Assembly: GCF_021401085.1 (NCBI RefSeq)
Contig: NZ_JACBFP010000003.1
Coordinates: 176,315 to 240,314 of the forward strand
Reading direction: 5' to 3'
DNA: 64,000 nt
Origin: Chryseobacterium sp. R2A-55
GTDB taxonomy: Bacteria > Bacteroidota > Bacteroidia > Flavobacteriales > Weeksellaceae
Shown: positions 9,167 to 18,724 of the stretch, in pieces
Layout of the letters: the number at the start of each line of letters is the position of its first letter
Numbering within the stretch: the stretch's first letter is position 1
The notes under the pieces: generated by a model
The model's database searches: none
What the model was told of the DNA's origin: nothing
The model's input: only the letters and a program-made list of their open reading frames with translations
Made by a program: the position numbers and the translations under genes

Positions 9167-9436
9167 TTATTTTCTTAAACCAAGTTCCGCAATAATCGCT
9201 CTGTATCGTGCGATATCTTTTTGCTTAAGGTAATCCAAAAGTCTCTTTCTTTTACCTACCAATTTCACCAAAGATTTTTCAGTGTTGAAGTCCTTTTGGT
9301 TTTTTTTCAGGTGTTGAGATAAGTGATTGATTCTGAAAGTGAAAAGGGCAACCTGTCCTTCTGCGCTTCCTGTGTCTGCATCAGACTTTCCGTGCTTTGC
9401 GAAGATTTCTTTCTTCTTGTCAGTTGTTAAGTACAT
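9167..9436 (-). CDS. rpsO: 30S ribosomal protein S15
   Basis: A primary 16S-binding protein of the small-subunit platform. The 89 residues include TGSAEGQVALFTFRINHLSQ (about 22-41) and LVKLVGKRKRLLDYLK (about 56-71), both diagnostic. It is monocistronic with its own consensus promoter. pnp, often next to rpsO in bacteria, is here 3.9 kb away on the other strand. Confidence 0.98.
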   Translation of the reverse strand: MYLTTDKKKEIFAKHGKSDADTGSAEGQVALFTFRINHLSQHLKKNQKDFNTEKSLVKLVGKRKRLLDYLKQKDIARYRAIIAELGLRK

Positions 9437-9472
9437 TCCAATATTATTTTAATGATTATTATGTAACGGTTG

Positions 9473-9503
9473 CAAAAGTACAATTATTTTCCTAATGCAC
9501 AAA
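9473..9503 (-). promoter_or_regulatory. rpsO promoter, full consensus (TTTG-N19-TACTTTTG)
   Basis: TACTTTTG (9480..9473) fits TAnnTTTG, and TTTG (9503..9500) lies exactly 19 nt upstream. The predicted 5' leader is about 30 nt. One of the best promoter matches in the window. Confidence 0.75.
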
Positions 9504-9605
9504 GGAATTTGCAGGATGAATAAGAAATGTGCTGGACTTTTATTTTTCTTTATGGTCATTTTTTATCAAAAATTTCTATTTTTACACGGATTATTAAAAT
9601 AAACT

Positions 9606-10454
9606 ATGGAAATTTTTCGTGACCGGAAAAGCCTTCGCAACTATATTGAAAGACAGAAGGAAATGGGAAAAAAGATTGGATTTGCACCCACTATGGGAGC
9701 CCTTCACAAAGGCCACCTCTCCCTTTACGAAGTTGCCCAGAAAGAGAACGATCTTGTGATTTCCTCCATTTTTGTGAATCCAACGCAGTTTAACAATCCG
9801 ACAGATCTGGAAAAATATCCTCGAAATGTTGAGAAGGATATCGAAATCTTAAAGGATTGCGGATTGGTGGATGCGGTTTATATTCCGGAAGTGGGCGACA
9901 TTTATCCAGAAGGTTTGAAAAGCCAGCACTATGATTTTGATGGCTTGGAAAACGAGATGGAAGGCAAATTCCGCCCTGGGCATTTTGACGGAGTCGGCAC
10001 GGTGGTTGAAAAACTGTTCCGCCAAGTAAAGCCGGACCATGCTTATTTTGGGGAAAAAGATTTTCAGCAGCTGGCGATCATCAAAAAACTGGTCAAGAAA
10101 CAGAAACTTATGGTTAAAATCCACGGCGTTCCAATTTATCGGGAAGAAAACGGACTTGCAATGAGTTCCAGAAATGAAAGATTGAGTCCCCAACAAAGAG
10201 AACAAGCAAAACTCATCCATGAGACCTTGGTCAAAGTGAACGACTGGTTCCGAATCATCACCATCCCTGAAATCTACAGACGGGTTCAGGAAATCTTCGA
10301 AGATCAAAAAGAAATGAAGCTAGAATATTTCGAAATTGATGAAGAAGAAACTTTAAAAGAAACCGACTTTTTTTACCCGGGCAAAAAATACCGCGCATTC
10401 ATCGTGGCTTTCGTGGGAGATGTGCGCTTAATAGACAATATGCACCTTACCTAA
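9606..10454 (+). CDS. panC: Pantothenate synthetase
   Basis: ATP-dependent condensation of pantoate with beta-alanine to pantothenate, the precursor of CoA. The 282 residues show FAPTMGALHKGHLSL (HxGH nucleotide-binding motif at 34-37), VNPTQFNNPTDLEKYPR, RPGHFDGVGTVV, YFGEKDFQQL near 146 and the KMSKS-like AMSSRNERL near 186. panD, which supplies beta-alanine, lies 11 kb away at 21.3-21.7 kb. The gene follows an AT-rich leader with no clear Shine-Dalgarno. Confidence 0.97.
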   Translation: MEIFRDRKSLRNYIERQKEMGKKIGFAPTMGALHKGHLSLYEVAQKENDLVISSIFVNPTQFNNPTDLEKYPRNVEKDIEILKDCGLVDAVYIPEVGDIYPEGLKSQHYDFDGLENEMEGKFRPGHFDGVGTVVEKLFRQVKPDHAYFGEKDFQQLAIIKKLVKKQKLMVKIHGVPIYREENGLAMSSRNERLSPQQREQAKLIHETLVKVNDWFRIITIPEIYRRVQEIFEDQKEMKLEYFEIDEEETLKETDFFYPGKKYRAFIVAFVGDVRLIDNMHLT

Positions 10455-10458
10455 AAAG

Positions 10459-10488
10459 CCAAAAGCTTCCTTTTCAGAAAGCTTTTGG
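10459..10488. terminator. Hairpin after panC
   Basis: CCAAAAGCTT pairs perfectly with AAGCTTTTGG across a 10-nt loop, just after the panC stop. No T-run follows on either strand, so it may protect the mRNA end rather than act as an intrinsic terminator. Confidence 0.45.
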
Positions 10489-10542
10489 ACACCAAATCAC
10501 AAAATATTAATATGAAAAAAATTTACTCCTAAAAGTAAATAG

Positions 10543-10615
10543 TGACCTGGCTGGGATTCGAACCCAGGACCCATACATTAAAAGTGTATTGCTCTACCAG
10601 CTGAGCTACCAGGTC
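10543..10615 (-). tRNA. tRNA-Lys (anticodon TTT)
   Basis: Cloverleaf on the minus strand: acceptor GACCTGG/CCAGGTC, anticodon loop CTTTTAA, T-loop GTTCGAATC. The discriminator is A and CCA is not encoded. Identical to the tRNA-Lys at 10830-10902. Last gene of a three-tRNA array. Confidence 0.96.
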
Positions 10616-10708
10616 TTAATTCTAATTAAGAATTAATAAATTCGGAAATCAGACCAAACAAAAATTATTCATTTTTAATTCTTCTTTTTTCCCTTAAAGA
10701 ATTTGTCG

Positions 10709-10791
10709 TGCCTGCGACTGGACTCGAACCAGCACATCCATAGGAAACCACCCCCTCAAGATGGCGTGTCTACCAATTTCACCACGCAGGC
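10709..10791 (-). tRNA. tRNA-Leu (anticodon GAG)
   Basis: Class II tRNA with a long variable arm. Acceptor GCCTGCG/CGCAGGC, anticodon stem CCATC/GGTGG around loop TTGAGGG (anticodon GAG). CCA is not encoded. Confidence 0.95.
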
Positions 10792-10829
10792 AAAAAAAAA
10801 CCGTAAATCTTACGGAATTTATTTACTTG

Positions 10830-10902
10830 TGACCTGGCTGGGATTCGAACCCAGGACCCATACATTAAAAGTGTATTGCTCTACCAGCTGAGCTACCAGG
10901 TC
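10830..10902 (-). tRNA. tRNA-Lys (anticodon TTT), second copy
   Basis: Identical in the mature region to the copy at 10543-10615, probably a recent duplication flanking tRNA-Leu. First gene of the array, reading leftward. Confidence 0.96.
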
Positions 10903-10985
10903 GGCCACAAAATTATAATTGATCATTCATAAATCTTGGCTGACAAAACTGCAAGTATTTATATATCCATTAATTTTTGGTGGTG

Positions 10986-10993
10986 CAAAGATA
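10986..10993 (-). promoter_or_regulatory. Candidate promoter box for the Lys-Leu-Lys tRNA array
   Basis: TATCTTTG on the minus strand fits TAnnTTTG, with TTTG about 18 nt upstream; it lies 84 nt before the first tRNA. A second match, TAATTTTG at 10915..10908, ends 5 nt before the tRNA and could give a very short leader. Confidence 0.5.
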
Positions 10994-11046
10994 AGTCTTT
11001 TTTTAAAATCTCAAAATTTTTTTAGAAATTTGTGAAAAATTCAAAA

Positions 11047-11565
11047 ATGATCATTTCACTCATCGGATACATGGGAAGCGGCAAATCACACATTTCCAAA
11101 CTATTGAGCCGGGAAATGAATTTGAAATTAATTGATCTGGATAAGGAAATTTCATTTCAGTGTAAGATGCCGATTTCAGAAATCTTCGAAAAGAAAGGCG
11201 AGTTATTCTTCAGACGTGCCGAACGCGAAAAGTTGGAGGAAATTCTGGCAAAGGATAAAAACTGTGTATTAAGTCTTGGCGGAGGTACTCCCGCCTATTA
11301 TAACAACATGGAAATCATCAACCAAAATTCAGAAAGCGTTTTTTTGCGTACCTCCGTCGGAACTTTGGCTGAAAGGCTTTCAAGGCAAAAATCAAAACGG
11401 CCCATAATTGCAAAAATTAATGAGCAGGATCTGCCGGAATTTATTGCAAAGCACCTTTTCGAGAGAAATCAATTTTACAGCATGGCAAAATTCACCCTGG
11501 ATACCGACCGAAAAACCCCTGGTGAAATTTCCGCCGAAATCCGGGCATTTTTTAATCATCGTTAG
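11047..11565 (+). CDS. aroK: Shikimate kinase
   Basis: It phosphorylates shikimate at the 3-hydroxyl with ATP in the aromatic amino acid pathway. From ATG 11047 the protein is 172 residues, the usual size. P-loop GYMGSGKS at about 7-14, LIDLDKEI (Asp for shikimate), FFRRAEREKL (Arg), SLGGGTPAY (glycine-rich substrate loop) and SRQKSKRPII (lid) are visible. A GTG at 11032 in the same frame would add five residues (MKNSK); I prefer the ATG because kinases of this family begin MIIS-like. The 3' end overlaps the convergent S4-domain gene by 14 nt. Confidence 0.94.
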   Translation: MIISLIGYMGSGKSHISKLLSREMNLKLIDLDKEISFQCKMPISEIFEKKGELFFRRAEREKLEEILAKDKNCVLSLGGGTPAYYNNMEIINQNSESVFLRTSVGTLAERLSRQKSKRPIIAKINEQDLPEFIAKHLFERNQFYSMAKFTLDTDRKTPGEISAEIRAFFNHR

Positions 11566-11983
11566 AATCCTCCAAATCACTAAAGAAAAAATCCCAATCG
11601 GTGTTTTCATCACGGGGCTCGTCGGAGGTGAAACCCTCCAAATCTCTTCTATCTTTTTTGGTAGGTCTTCCCTCTCCTTTCGTTCGGTAGTACTCCTGAG
11701 ACATTTTCCTCAATCTCAAAATTTCGTACTGTTCCTTTTCGGTACGGTCTTGGATATGCAGCGGAACCAGTTTTGCACCTATTCTGCTTTTAGGGATTTC
11801 CAAAATCTTGATTTGGTAGTCGATTTGGTTTTTTCGGATTTTAAGGAGGTCTCCGATTTTCACCTCTTTCGAAGATTTCACCACCTGACCGCCGACCGAC
11901 ACCCTATTCTTCTTTATTTCATCCGCCGCAATGCTTCTTGTCTTGTAAAAGCGCACACACCACAAAAATTTATCTATTCTCAT
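11552..11983 (-). CDS. S4-domain RNA-binding protein (Hsp15-like)
   Basis: A 143-residue protein with an N-terminal S4 fold: MRIDKFLWCVRFYKTRSIAA followed by KKNRVSVGGQVVKSSKEVKIGD. This arrangement is that of HslR/Hsp15, which in E. coli binds stalled 50S subunits carrying peptidyl-tRNA. The C-terminus is acidic and low-complexity (DWDFFFSDLEDSNDD), after a basic RPTKKDRRDL segment. It overlaps the 3' end of aroK on the opposite strand. The ribosome-rescue role here is by family analogy only. Confidence 0.85.
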   Translation of the reverse strand: MRIDKFLWCVRFYKTRSIAADEIKKNRVSVGGQVVKSSKEVKIGDLLKIRKNQIDYQIKILEIPKSRIGAKLVPLHIQDRTEKEQYEILRLRKMSQEYYRTKGEGRPTKKDRRDLEGFTSDEPRDENTDWDFFFSDLEDSNDD

Positions 11984-11993
11984 AATTTATTTA

Positions 11994-12001
11994 TACTTTT
12001 G
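11994..12001 (+). promoter_or_regulatory. -7 box for the lipoprotein gene at 12044
   Basis: TACTTTTG matches TAnnTTTG, 42 nt upstream of the ATG and between the divergent S4-domain gene and this gene. No matching -33 box. Confidence 0.4.
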
Positions 12002-12043
12002 CCGTATTAAAAAAATCCCAGCAATTTAATGATAAAATTGAAT

Positions 12044-12775
12044 ATGAAAAAAACAATCTTGTTCCTGGTTTTGGCTTCCATCTCAGTGATTTCATGCAGA
12101 AAAGACGATCCCACTGCCGCAGAACCAGAAGTTAGCATAGAAACCCAAAACGCATATGATGACGAAGCAACCATAGAGTTCCTAAAGACACACTACCTTG
12201 ATGCAAAAGGAAACGTGAAGGATTTTGTGGAAACCGATACAGTGAACACCAAATTATTCGACCTGAATCCTGTCACTCTGCCTTCAGGTGTTGTTTATGT
12301 GAAAAAAGTAGCTTCACAACCAGATCCAGGCACCGTAATCGGTGATAAAGACATTTTGAGGCTGATGAATATCGCAACCACCTATGTGGCACAAAGTACA
12401 GATGGCAAAGTGAAATTTGGTTCGTCCTATCCTTTCAGAAATACTGTTTCAACAGGAAACCCAGAAGTTGACCCAGCTTATTATTACGTGAAAAATTCTG
12501 TGTTAGCAGCTTTCAACAGCAAGTATGGCACCAGTTACGACCACTCTTATTATGAGATAGAAGGTTTTCGGGAGGCTATTCAGAAATTCAAGGCATACGA
12601 CATTCCAGATGAAGAGAACTATAATTTACAGGGGGTGATCATCGTACCGTCTAGAGCAGCTTTTGCAAGAGATCCACATTTTAATTATTCTAACATATCC
12701 TTCAGAAACAGAAGTTTTATCTTTAATTTCCAGGTTTATAAAACCACGACCAGAATCATTCCTGATCAGGACTAA
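12044..12775 (+). CDS. Uncharacterised lipoprotein
   Basis: I do not recognise the family with confidence. From ATG 12044 it is 243 residues beginning with a lipoprotein signal (MKKTILFLVLASISVISC, Cys18), followed by an acidic linker. The segment YDDEATIEFLKTHYLDAKGN followed by LPSGVVYVKK recalls divergent FKBP-type lipoproteins of Flavobacteriia, but the diagnostic active-site residues are not evident. An upstream in-frame ATG at 12029 would add MIKLN before the signal peptide and is less likely. A strong bidirectional terminator follows. Confidence 0.75.
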   Translation: MKKTILFLVLASISVISCRKDDPTAAEPEVSIETQNAYDDEATIEFLKTHYLDAKGNVKDFVETDTVNTKLFDLNPVTLPSGVVYVKKVASQPDPGTVIGDKDILRLMNIATTYVAQSTDGKVKFGSSYPFRNTVSTGNPEVDPAYYYVKNSVLAAFNSKYGTSYDHSYYEIEGFREAIQKFKAYDIPDEENYNLQGVIIVPSRAAFARDPHFNYSNISFRNRSFIFNFQVYKTTTRIIPDQD

Positions 12776-12810
12776 ATCCAAAAAGATTGAAAACTTCTTT
12801 TGATAAAATT

Positions 12811-12838
12811 AAAAGCAACCCGAATTTGGGTTGCTTTT
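12811..12838. terminator. Bidirectional terminator
   Basis: AAAAGCAACCC (12811-12821) pairs perfectly with GGGTTGCTTTT (12828-12838) around a 6-nt loop. It separates the convergent lipoprotein and GlsB-type genes. Confidence 0.85.
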
Positions 12839-12858
12839 GCGCATAAAAAGGTCAATAT

Positions 12859-13104
12859 TTAAGCCGCTCTTCCCCGGGTAAATAAATTAACAATTGCGAG
12901 TAAAACGATGGCTCCCACTGCACCGGTAAGAATCTGCCCAATAACTGCAGTGCCAAAAGTGGTTCCCAACAACCAATAACCGATGAAACCTCCCAATATT
13001 CCGACAACAATGTTGCCGATTAAACCTAAACTTCCGCCCTTAAAAATCTGAGCGCCCAACCATCCTGCAACCGCACCGATGATTAATGTCCATAAAATTT
13101 CCAT
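12859..13104 (-). CDS. GlsB/YeaQ/YmgE-type (transglycosylase-associated) membrane protein
   Basis: An 81-residue, very hydrophobic protein with three predicted membrane segments rich in glycine: LWTLIIGAVAGWLGAQIFKG, LIGNIVVGILGGFIGYWLLG and VIGQILTGAVGAIVLLAIVNL. GAVAGWLGAQIFKGGSLGL and NIVVGILGGFIG are family hallmarks. Such proteins are stress-associated and their molecular role is unknown. It ends in a short basic tail. Monocistronic. Confidence 0.92.
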   Translation of the reverse strand: MEILWTLIIGAVAGWLGAQIFKGGSLGLIGNIVVGILGGFIGYWLLGTTFGTAVIGQILTGAVGAIVLLAIVNLFTRGRAA

Positions 13105-13225
13105 AATAATATTTTTTAGTGATTTGAAAAGTAAAATTCCAATATTATGCCAAGCGCAACATCAAATCATTTGAAAGATCTTCAAACCTTGTAAAAGTAT
13201 CTAAAAGAACTTCAGCGTTTTTCCC

Positions 13226-13233
13226 TATCTTTG
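13226..13233 (+). promoter_or_regulatory. pnp -7 promoter box
   Basis: TATCTTTG matches TAnnTTTG, 68 nt upstream of the pnp ATG. The spacing leaves an untranslated leader of about 60 nt that contains the hairpin at 13266-13283. No clear -33 box. Confidence 0.55.
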
Positions 13234-13265
13234 CACACGAAAATTTAAAGAGATTAAATAGTAAC

Positions 13266-13283
13266 GCACTCAATACGGAGTGC
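13266..13283 (+). promoter_or_regulatory. Hairpin in the pnp leader
   Basis: GCACTC pairs with GAGTGC around a 6-nt loop, 18 nt before the pnp start. In E. coli, PNPase represses its own mRNA through a leader stem; this hairpin could play an analogous role, which is inference. Confidence 0.4.
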
Positions 13284-13301
13284 AAAAGACAGTTTTATTT
13301 T

Positions 13302-15515
13302 ATGAATGCTCCAGAAGCAATTATCGAAAAAATTCAATTAAAAGACGGGAGAGAAATCTCCATTGAAACAGGACGTCTCGCGAAACAGGCAAACGGTTCT
13401 GTGGTAGTAAAATGTGGCGGAACAATGCTACTTGCAACGGTGGTAGCCAACAAAGACGCCAATCCGGGAGTGGATTTCCTTCCACTGACGGTAGATTACA
13501 GAGAAAAATTCTACGCAGGAGGCAAGATCCCTGGAAATTTCTTCAGAAGAGAAGCAAGACCTTCCGATGAGGAAATCCTTACAATGAGATTGGTTGACCG
13601 TGTTCTCCGACCGCTTTTCCCTGAAGATTTCCATGCTGAAGTCCAGGTGATGATTTCCCTCATTTCTTACGACAAAGAATCCATGCCGGAGGATTTGGCT
13701 GGTTTAGCTGCTTCAGCAGCCATCGCGATTACCGATATTCCGTTCAACGGACCCATGTCGGAAGTTAGAGTGGTGAGAATAGACGGTGAACTTTCCGTAA
13801 ACCCAAGTTTTGAAAATTTAAAGAAAGCCGACCTGGATATTATGGTAGGCGCAACCAAAGATTCCATCGTGATGGTGGAAGGAATTATGGACGAAATTTC
13901 GGAAGCGGAAATGATTGAAGCAATTCAGTATGCCCACGATGAAATTAAAGTTCAGATCGCCGCACAGGAAAGACTGGCGGAACGAGTAGGAAAATCTTTA
14001 CCAAAAAGAGAGTATTCCCACGAAGACCACAACGAAGAAATTCGCGAAAAAGTTTGGAAAGAAACTTATGATAAAGTGTATGCCATAGCGAAAACGCCGT
14101 CGGCAAAAGAAGAAAGACATGATAATTTCGCGGCAGTATTGGAAGAATTCCTTTCCCAATATTCTGAGGAAGAAAGAGCGGAAGTGGAGCCCTTTGCAAA
14201 AATCTATTACCACGATGTGGAAAAAGAAGCGATGCGCCAAATGATCCTGAACGAAAAAATCCGTTTGGATGGACGTGATCCGCAAACGATCCGCCCCATT
14301 TGGTCAGAAATCGATTATCTTCCTGGAGCGCACGGTTCCGCAATTTTCACGAGAGGAGAAACGCAATCGTTAACAGCAGTGACTTTAGGCTCCGTCAAAG
14401 ATGCAAACATGGTGGATTCTGTGGCATCTCAATATGATCAAAAATTCTTCCTGCACTACAATTTCCCGCCATTCTCCACAGGAGAAGCGAGACCCTTGAG
14501 AGGAACTTCACGTAGAGAAGTTGGCCATGGAAACCTGGCTCAAAGAGCGCTTCAAAACATGATTCCTGCTGAAAATCCTTACACCATACGTATCGTTTCA
14601 GATATTTTGGAATCCAACGGTTCATCTTCCATGGCGACGGTTTGTGCCGGAACTTTGGCATTGATGGATGCCGGTGTACAGATTTCAAAACCGGTTTCCG
14701 GAATCGCAATGGGCTTGATTACAGATCCAAAATCCGGGAAATTTACCGTACTTTCAGACATTCTTGGTGACGAAGACCACCTAGGAGATATGGACTTCAA
14801 AGTAACCGGAACCGCTGATGGTATCACCGCTTGCCAAATGGACATCAAAATCCAGGGACTGACAATGGATATTATGGAAACCGCTTTGAACCAGGCAAAA
14901 GACGGAAGACTTCATATCTTGGGAGAAATCCTAAAAACCATCGATAAACCAAGAGCCGATGTGAAACCACACGCTCCGAAAATGGAAGTTTTGGAAATTC
15001 CAAAAGACTTTATCGGTGCTGTGATCGGACCTGGTGGAAAAATCATTCAGCAGATGCAGAAAGATTTCGATACAGTGATTGCAATTGAAGAAATTGGCGA
15101 AATCGGAAGAATCGAAATTTCCGGGGTCAACAGAGAAAACATCAACGCAACCATTGCGGCAATCAACGAGATTACTTTCGTGCCGGTTGTAGGTGAGGTT
15201 TACAAAGGAAAAGTAGTGAAGGTCATGGATTTCGGAGCATTCGTAGCGATAGCAAAAGGAACAGAAGGACTTCTCCATATTTCCGAAATCGAATGGAGAA
15301 GATTAGACAAAGTTCCTTATGCTGAAGGCGACGAAGTGGAAGTAAAATTCATGGGTTATGACGACCGCAAGAAAATGAAGCTTTCCCGCAAAGTGCTTCT
15401 TCCGAGACCTCCAAGACCGGAAGGCGGCAAACCGAGACAGGATAGACCGAGAGGTGAGAATGGTGAAAACCAAAAGCCTCAGAATGAAGGTCAAGGTGAA
15501 ATCAACGAAGGATAA
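13302..15515 (+). CDS. pnp: Polynucleotide phosphorylase
   Basis: 3'-to-5' phosphorolytic exoribonuclease of mRNA decay. The 737 residues show the full domain order: first RNase PH domain ([20 protein letters not shown] near 24-43; [12 protein letters not shown]), a helical linker, second RNase PH domain ([13 protein letters not shown] near 321; [33 protein letters not shown] near 445), KH domain ([20 protein letters not shown] near 570), S1 domain ([18 protein letters not shown] near 630; [11 protein letters not shown]) and a low-complexity Pro/Arg/Gly tail ([16 protein letters not shown]). Its leader holds a small hairpin and a rho-independent terminator follows. Confidence 0.98.
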   Translation: MNAPEAIIEKIQLKDGREISIETGRLAKQANGSVVVKCGGTMLLATVVANKDANPGVDFLPLTVDYREKFYAGGKIPGNFFRREARPSDEEILTMRLVDRVLRPLFPEDFHAEVQVMISLISYDKESMPEDLAGLAASAAIAITDIPFNGPMSEVRVVRIDGELSVNPSFENLKKADLDIMVGATKDSIVMVEGIMDEISEAEMIEAIQYAHDEIKVQIAAQERLAERVGKSLPKREYSHEDHNEEIREKVWKETYDKVYAIAKTPSAKEERHDNFAAVLEEFLSQYSEEERAEVEPFAKIYYHDVEKEAMRQMILNEKIRLDGRDPQTIRPIWSEIDYLPGAHGSAIFTRGETQSLTAVTLGSVKDANMVDSVASQYDQKFFLHYNFPPFSTGEARPLRGTSRREVGHGNLAQRALQNMIPAENPYTIRIVSDILESNGSSSMATVCAGTLALMDAGVQISKPVSGIAMGLITDPKSGKFTVLSDILGDEDHLGDMDFKVTGTADGITACQMDIKIQGLTMDIMETALNQAKDGRLHILGEILKTIDKPRADVKPHAPKMEVLEIPKDFIGAVIGPGGKIIQQMQKDFDTVIAIEEIGEIGRIEISGVNRENINATIAAINEITFVPVVGEVYKGKVVKVMDFGAFVAIAKGTEGLLHISEIEWRRLDKVPYAEGDEVEVKFMGYDDRKKMKLSRKVLLPRPPRPEGGKPRQDRPRGENGENQKPQNEGQGEINEG

Positions 15516-15535
15516 ATAACATTCTTTATATACGA

Positions 15536-15561
15536 ATCCCGCTGTGAGGCGGGATTTTTTG
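15536..15561 (+). terminator. pnp terminator
   Basis: ATCCCGC (15536-15542) pairs with GCGGGAT (15549-15555) and is followed by six T. Classic intrinsic terminator on the plus strand. Confidence 0.85.
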
Positions 15562-15809
15562 TTGTGGCGCCATCAAACAAAATTGAGCGGGTTACTCCCC
15601 TAAACAGCGTCATTTCAGGAAACACCAAATAGGTTTCTATTGTGCTCTAGATTTGCCATATATTCTTGCGAAAAGAAAATTTTATAGTTGAAATTCCTTA
15701 TTTCAAAAACTGCTGAAAATTCTTTGAAAATTTCGATGAAAACAAGAAGAAACAATATTTAGAGAATGAATTGACCAAAATCATATGAATTAGGTGAATA
15801 AGAAACAGA
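15562..15809. other. Intergenic stretch between two terminators
   Basis: With the flanking terminators this is a 356-nt gene-free region between the convergent pnp and tpl genes. I see no ORF, tRNA or repeat in it. Confidence 0.6.
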
Positions 15810-15850
15810 AAACCCTTTCAAAGCAAAAAACCAGGAAAGGGTTTATTTTA
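15810..15850 (-). terminator. Terminator of the tyrosine phenol-lyase-like gene
   Basis: AAACCCTTTC (15810-15819) pairs with GAAAGGGTTT (15835-15844) around a 15-nt loop, just beyond the stop of the minus-strand gene at 15872. Confidence 0.75.
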
Positions 15851-15871
15851 AACTAAAAGCTTCATTAAATA

Positions 15872-17293
<1,422 letters not shown>

Positions 17294-17382
17294 TCAGAGG
17301 AAAATCCATGTTGTTCGGAAATGTAAAATCAGATCAGGTTGGTTTGCGCAGAAATTTCTTGTAGAGCAACAGCGAAAAAATA

Positions 17383-17398
17383 TCGAAAGTGCTTTCGA
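17383..17398. repeat. Perfect palindrome TCGAAAG-TG-CTTTCGA
   Basis: Two 7-bp arms with a 2-nt centre, 130 nt upstream of the tyrosine phenol-lyase-like gene and just beyond the small ORF stop. It could be an operator or a short terminator stem; there is no T-run on the minus strand. Confidence 0.45.
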
Positions 17399-17404
17399 AA
17401 AATT

Positions 17405-17590
17405 TTAAGAATTGTAATTCAGCTGTTCCCATAAGGTTTGAAACTGAACAAATTTAAGGAATATAATCACATCGATTTTGTGATTTGCATCATAGTATCC
17501 ACTTAATTGTTGAAACTGGAACAACCAAAACAAAATGATGTAACCAATAATATCAAGAAAGGCCAATGGTATATATCGCAAAATTTTCAT
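17405..17590 (-). CDS. Possible small membrane protein
   Basis: A 61-residue ORF starting at ATG (MKILRYIPLAFLDIIGYIILFW) with one strong hydrophobic segment at about 5-25, then a polar, aromatic tail. I recognise no family. It lies in an otherwise empty 431-nt region between tpl and the divergent lysozyme-like gene, and its upstream region holds three direct repeats of CATTAACAAAAA. Coding status is uncertain. Confidence 0.3.
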   Translation of the reverse strand: MKILRYIPLAFLDIIGYIILFWLFQFQQLSGYYDANHKIDVIIFLKFVQFQTLWEQLNYNS

Positions 17591-17625
17591 CTTAAAACAT
17601 TAATTCAGTGGGGGTTTCATGACTG

Positions 17626-17673
17626 CATTAACAAAAAATATCCATTAACAAAAATGATCATCATTAACAAAAA
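17626..17673. repeat. Three direct repeats of CATTAACAAAAA
   Basis: Copies at 17626-17637, 17643-17654 and 17662-17673 (start-to-start 17 and 19 nt) lie between the small ORF and the lysozyme-like gene, ending 10 nt before the latter. Read on the minus strand each is TTTTTGTTAATG. Too few and too closely spaced for a CRISPR; more like regulator half-sites. Confidence 0.6.
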
Positions 17674-17682
17674 TCAATTTTT

Positions 17683-18699
17683 TTGAAAAAAAGGGTTTTT
17701 TCACTACTGTTTTTTGGAGTGGTTCTTTCTAAATTTATTGCCGGAATATCATTCAGATTCAACACAAAAAAAAATATAGCCATGCCAACAAATCCCTTAG
17801 AAATCAGGACCAAAGAAATTCAGAAAAAACTGTCTGTGTCACCAACCGGAATTTATGACCTACCCACCTGCAACCAAATTGAAATGCTATTAGGAGGAAT
17901 CGTCACCGACCTGAATTTGGAAGAAAAAAAGAAAAACATTCAAAGACTGCTGGGCTTTACCGGAAAAGCAATCGATGGTATTTTTGGGGTGAACACCACC
18001 ACAAAAATTGAGATGTTCCTCACCGAAAGACTGCCGGCAATACCTTCTGGAGCTAGAATGATTGTTTCCAAAAAATCGCTGGAGCTCGTTATTGAGAGTG
18101 AAATCAGTTCTCGGGCCTCCTACAATTCAAAGTACAAATTTCCAGTTTGGCCACAAGGAAACAGTGGAATCACCATTGGAATCGGATATGACCTCGGATA
18201 CGTCACCAAACCGCAATTTGAAAAAGACTGGAAAAATTCCATAAGCGACGATAAACTTACCAAACTCAAAGCTGTAATCGGACTAAAAGGCGATGCGGCA
18301 AAAAACGCATTAAATGCCTCATTAAAACAGATCGAAATTCCTTACGACGATGCTATAGCGGTATTTTATGTATCATCCGTCCCTAGTTATGCTCGGGAAA
18401 CTGCCAATGTTTATCCTGGAGTAGAACTTTTGCCTCCAGACGCGCAAGGTGCACTGCTTTCGCTGGTCTATAACCGTGGTGGTTCGCTGGTAGGTGACAC
18501 CAGAATAGAAATGAAAAATATCGCCGCTTTGGTAAAATCAAAAAACCTTTCGGGAATTGCCAATGAAATCCGCAAAATGAAAAGACTATGGCAAGACAAA
18601 CCCAATATGCGCGGACTCCTTTTGCGGCGTGAACGCGAGGCGATCCTAGTTGAAAATGCAAATTATTTTGTTCGGGCTCAAGATTTCATTTTCGCTTAA
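17683..18699 (+). CDS. Exported lysozyme-like peptidoglycan hydrolase with PG-binding repeats
   Basis: From TTG 17683 the 338-residue product begins with a basic, hydrophobic segment (KKRVFSLLFFGVVLSKFIAG) like a signal peptide; ATG 17782 would remove it and give 305 residues. Two degenerate peptidoglycan-binding-like repeats follow (IQKKLSVSPTGIYDLPTCNQ and IQRLLGFTGKAIDGIFGVNT). The C-terminal two thirds resemble pesticin/T4-lysozyme-type muramidases: a Glu in LELVIESEISS, SGITIGIGYDLG, and DAQGALLSLVYNRGG followed by LLRREREAIL. It is followed after 25 nt by a patatin-like phospholipase, so the pair couples wall and membrane hydrolysis. Function inferred from motifs. Confidence 0.7.
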   Translation: MKKRVFSLLFFGVVLSKFIAGISFRFNTKKNIAMPTNPLEIRTKEIQKKLSVSPTGIYDLPTCNQIEMLLGGIVTDLNLEEKKKNIQRLLGFTGKAIDGIFGVNTTTKIEMFLTERLPAIPSGARMIVSKKSLELVIESEISSRASYNSKYKFPVWPQGNSGITIGIGYDLGYVTKPQFEKDWKNSISDDKLTKLKAVIGLKGDAAKNALNASLKQIEIPYDDAIAVFYVSSVPSYARETANVYPGVELLPPDAQGALLSLVYNRGGSLVGDTRIEMKNIAALVKSKNLSGIANEIRKMKRLWQDKPNMRGLLLRREREAILVENANYFVRAQDFIFA

Positions 18700-18724
18700 A
18701 TTTTTAACCAAAAAAAGATAAACT

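Noticed and set aside
10543..10902. Attachment site or genomic island at the tRNA array
   Set aside because: No integrase, no partial tRNA repeat elsewhere in the window; the identical tRNA-Lys genes are both complete.
11408..12010. 200-codon ORF on the plus strand
   Set aside because: Spans the aroK 3' end and the antisense of the S4-domain protein; product has no domain pattern.
17626..17673. CRISPR array
   Set aside because: Only three 12-nt repeats with 5-7 nt between them and no cas genes.
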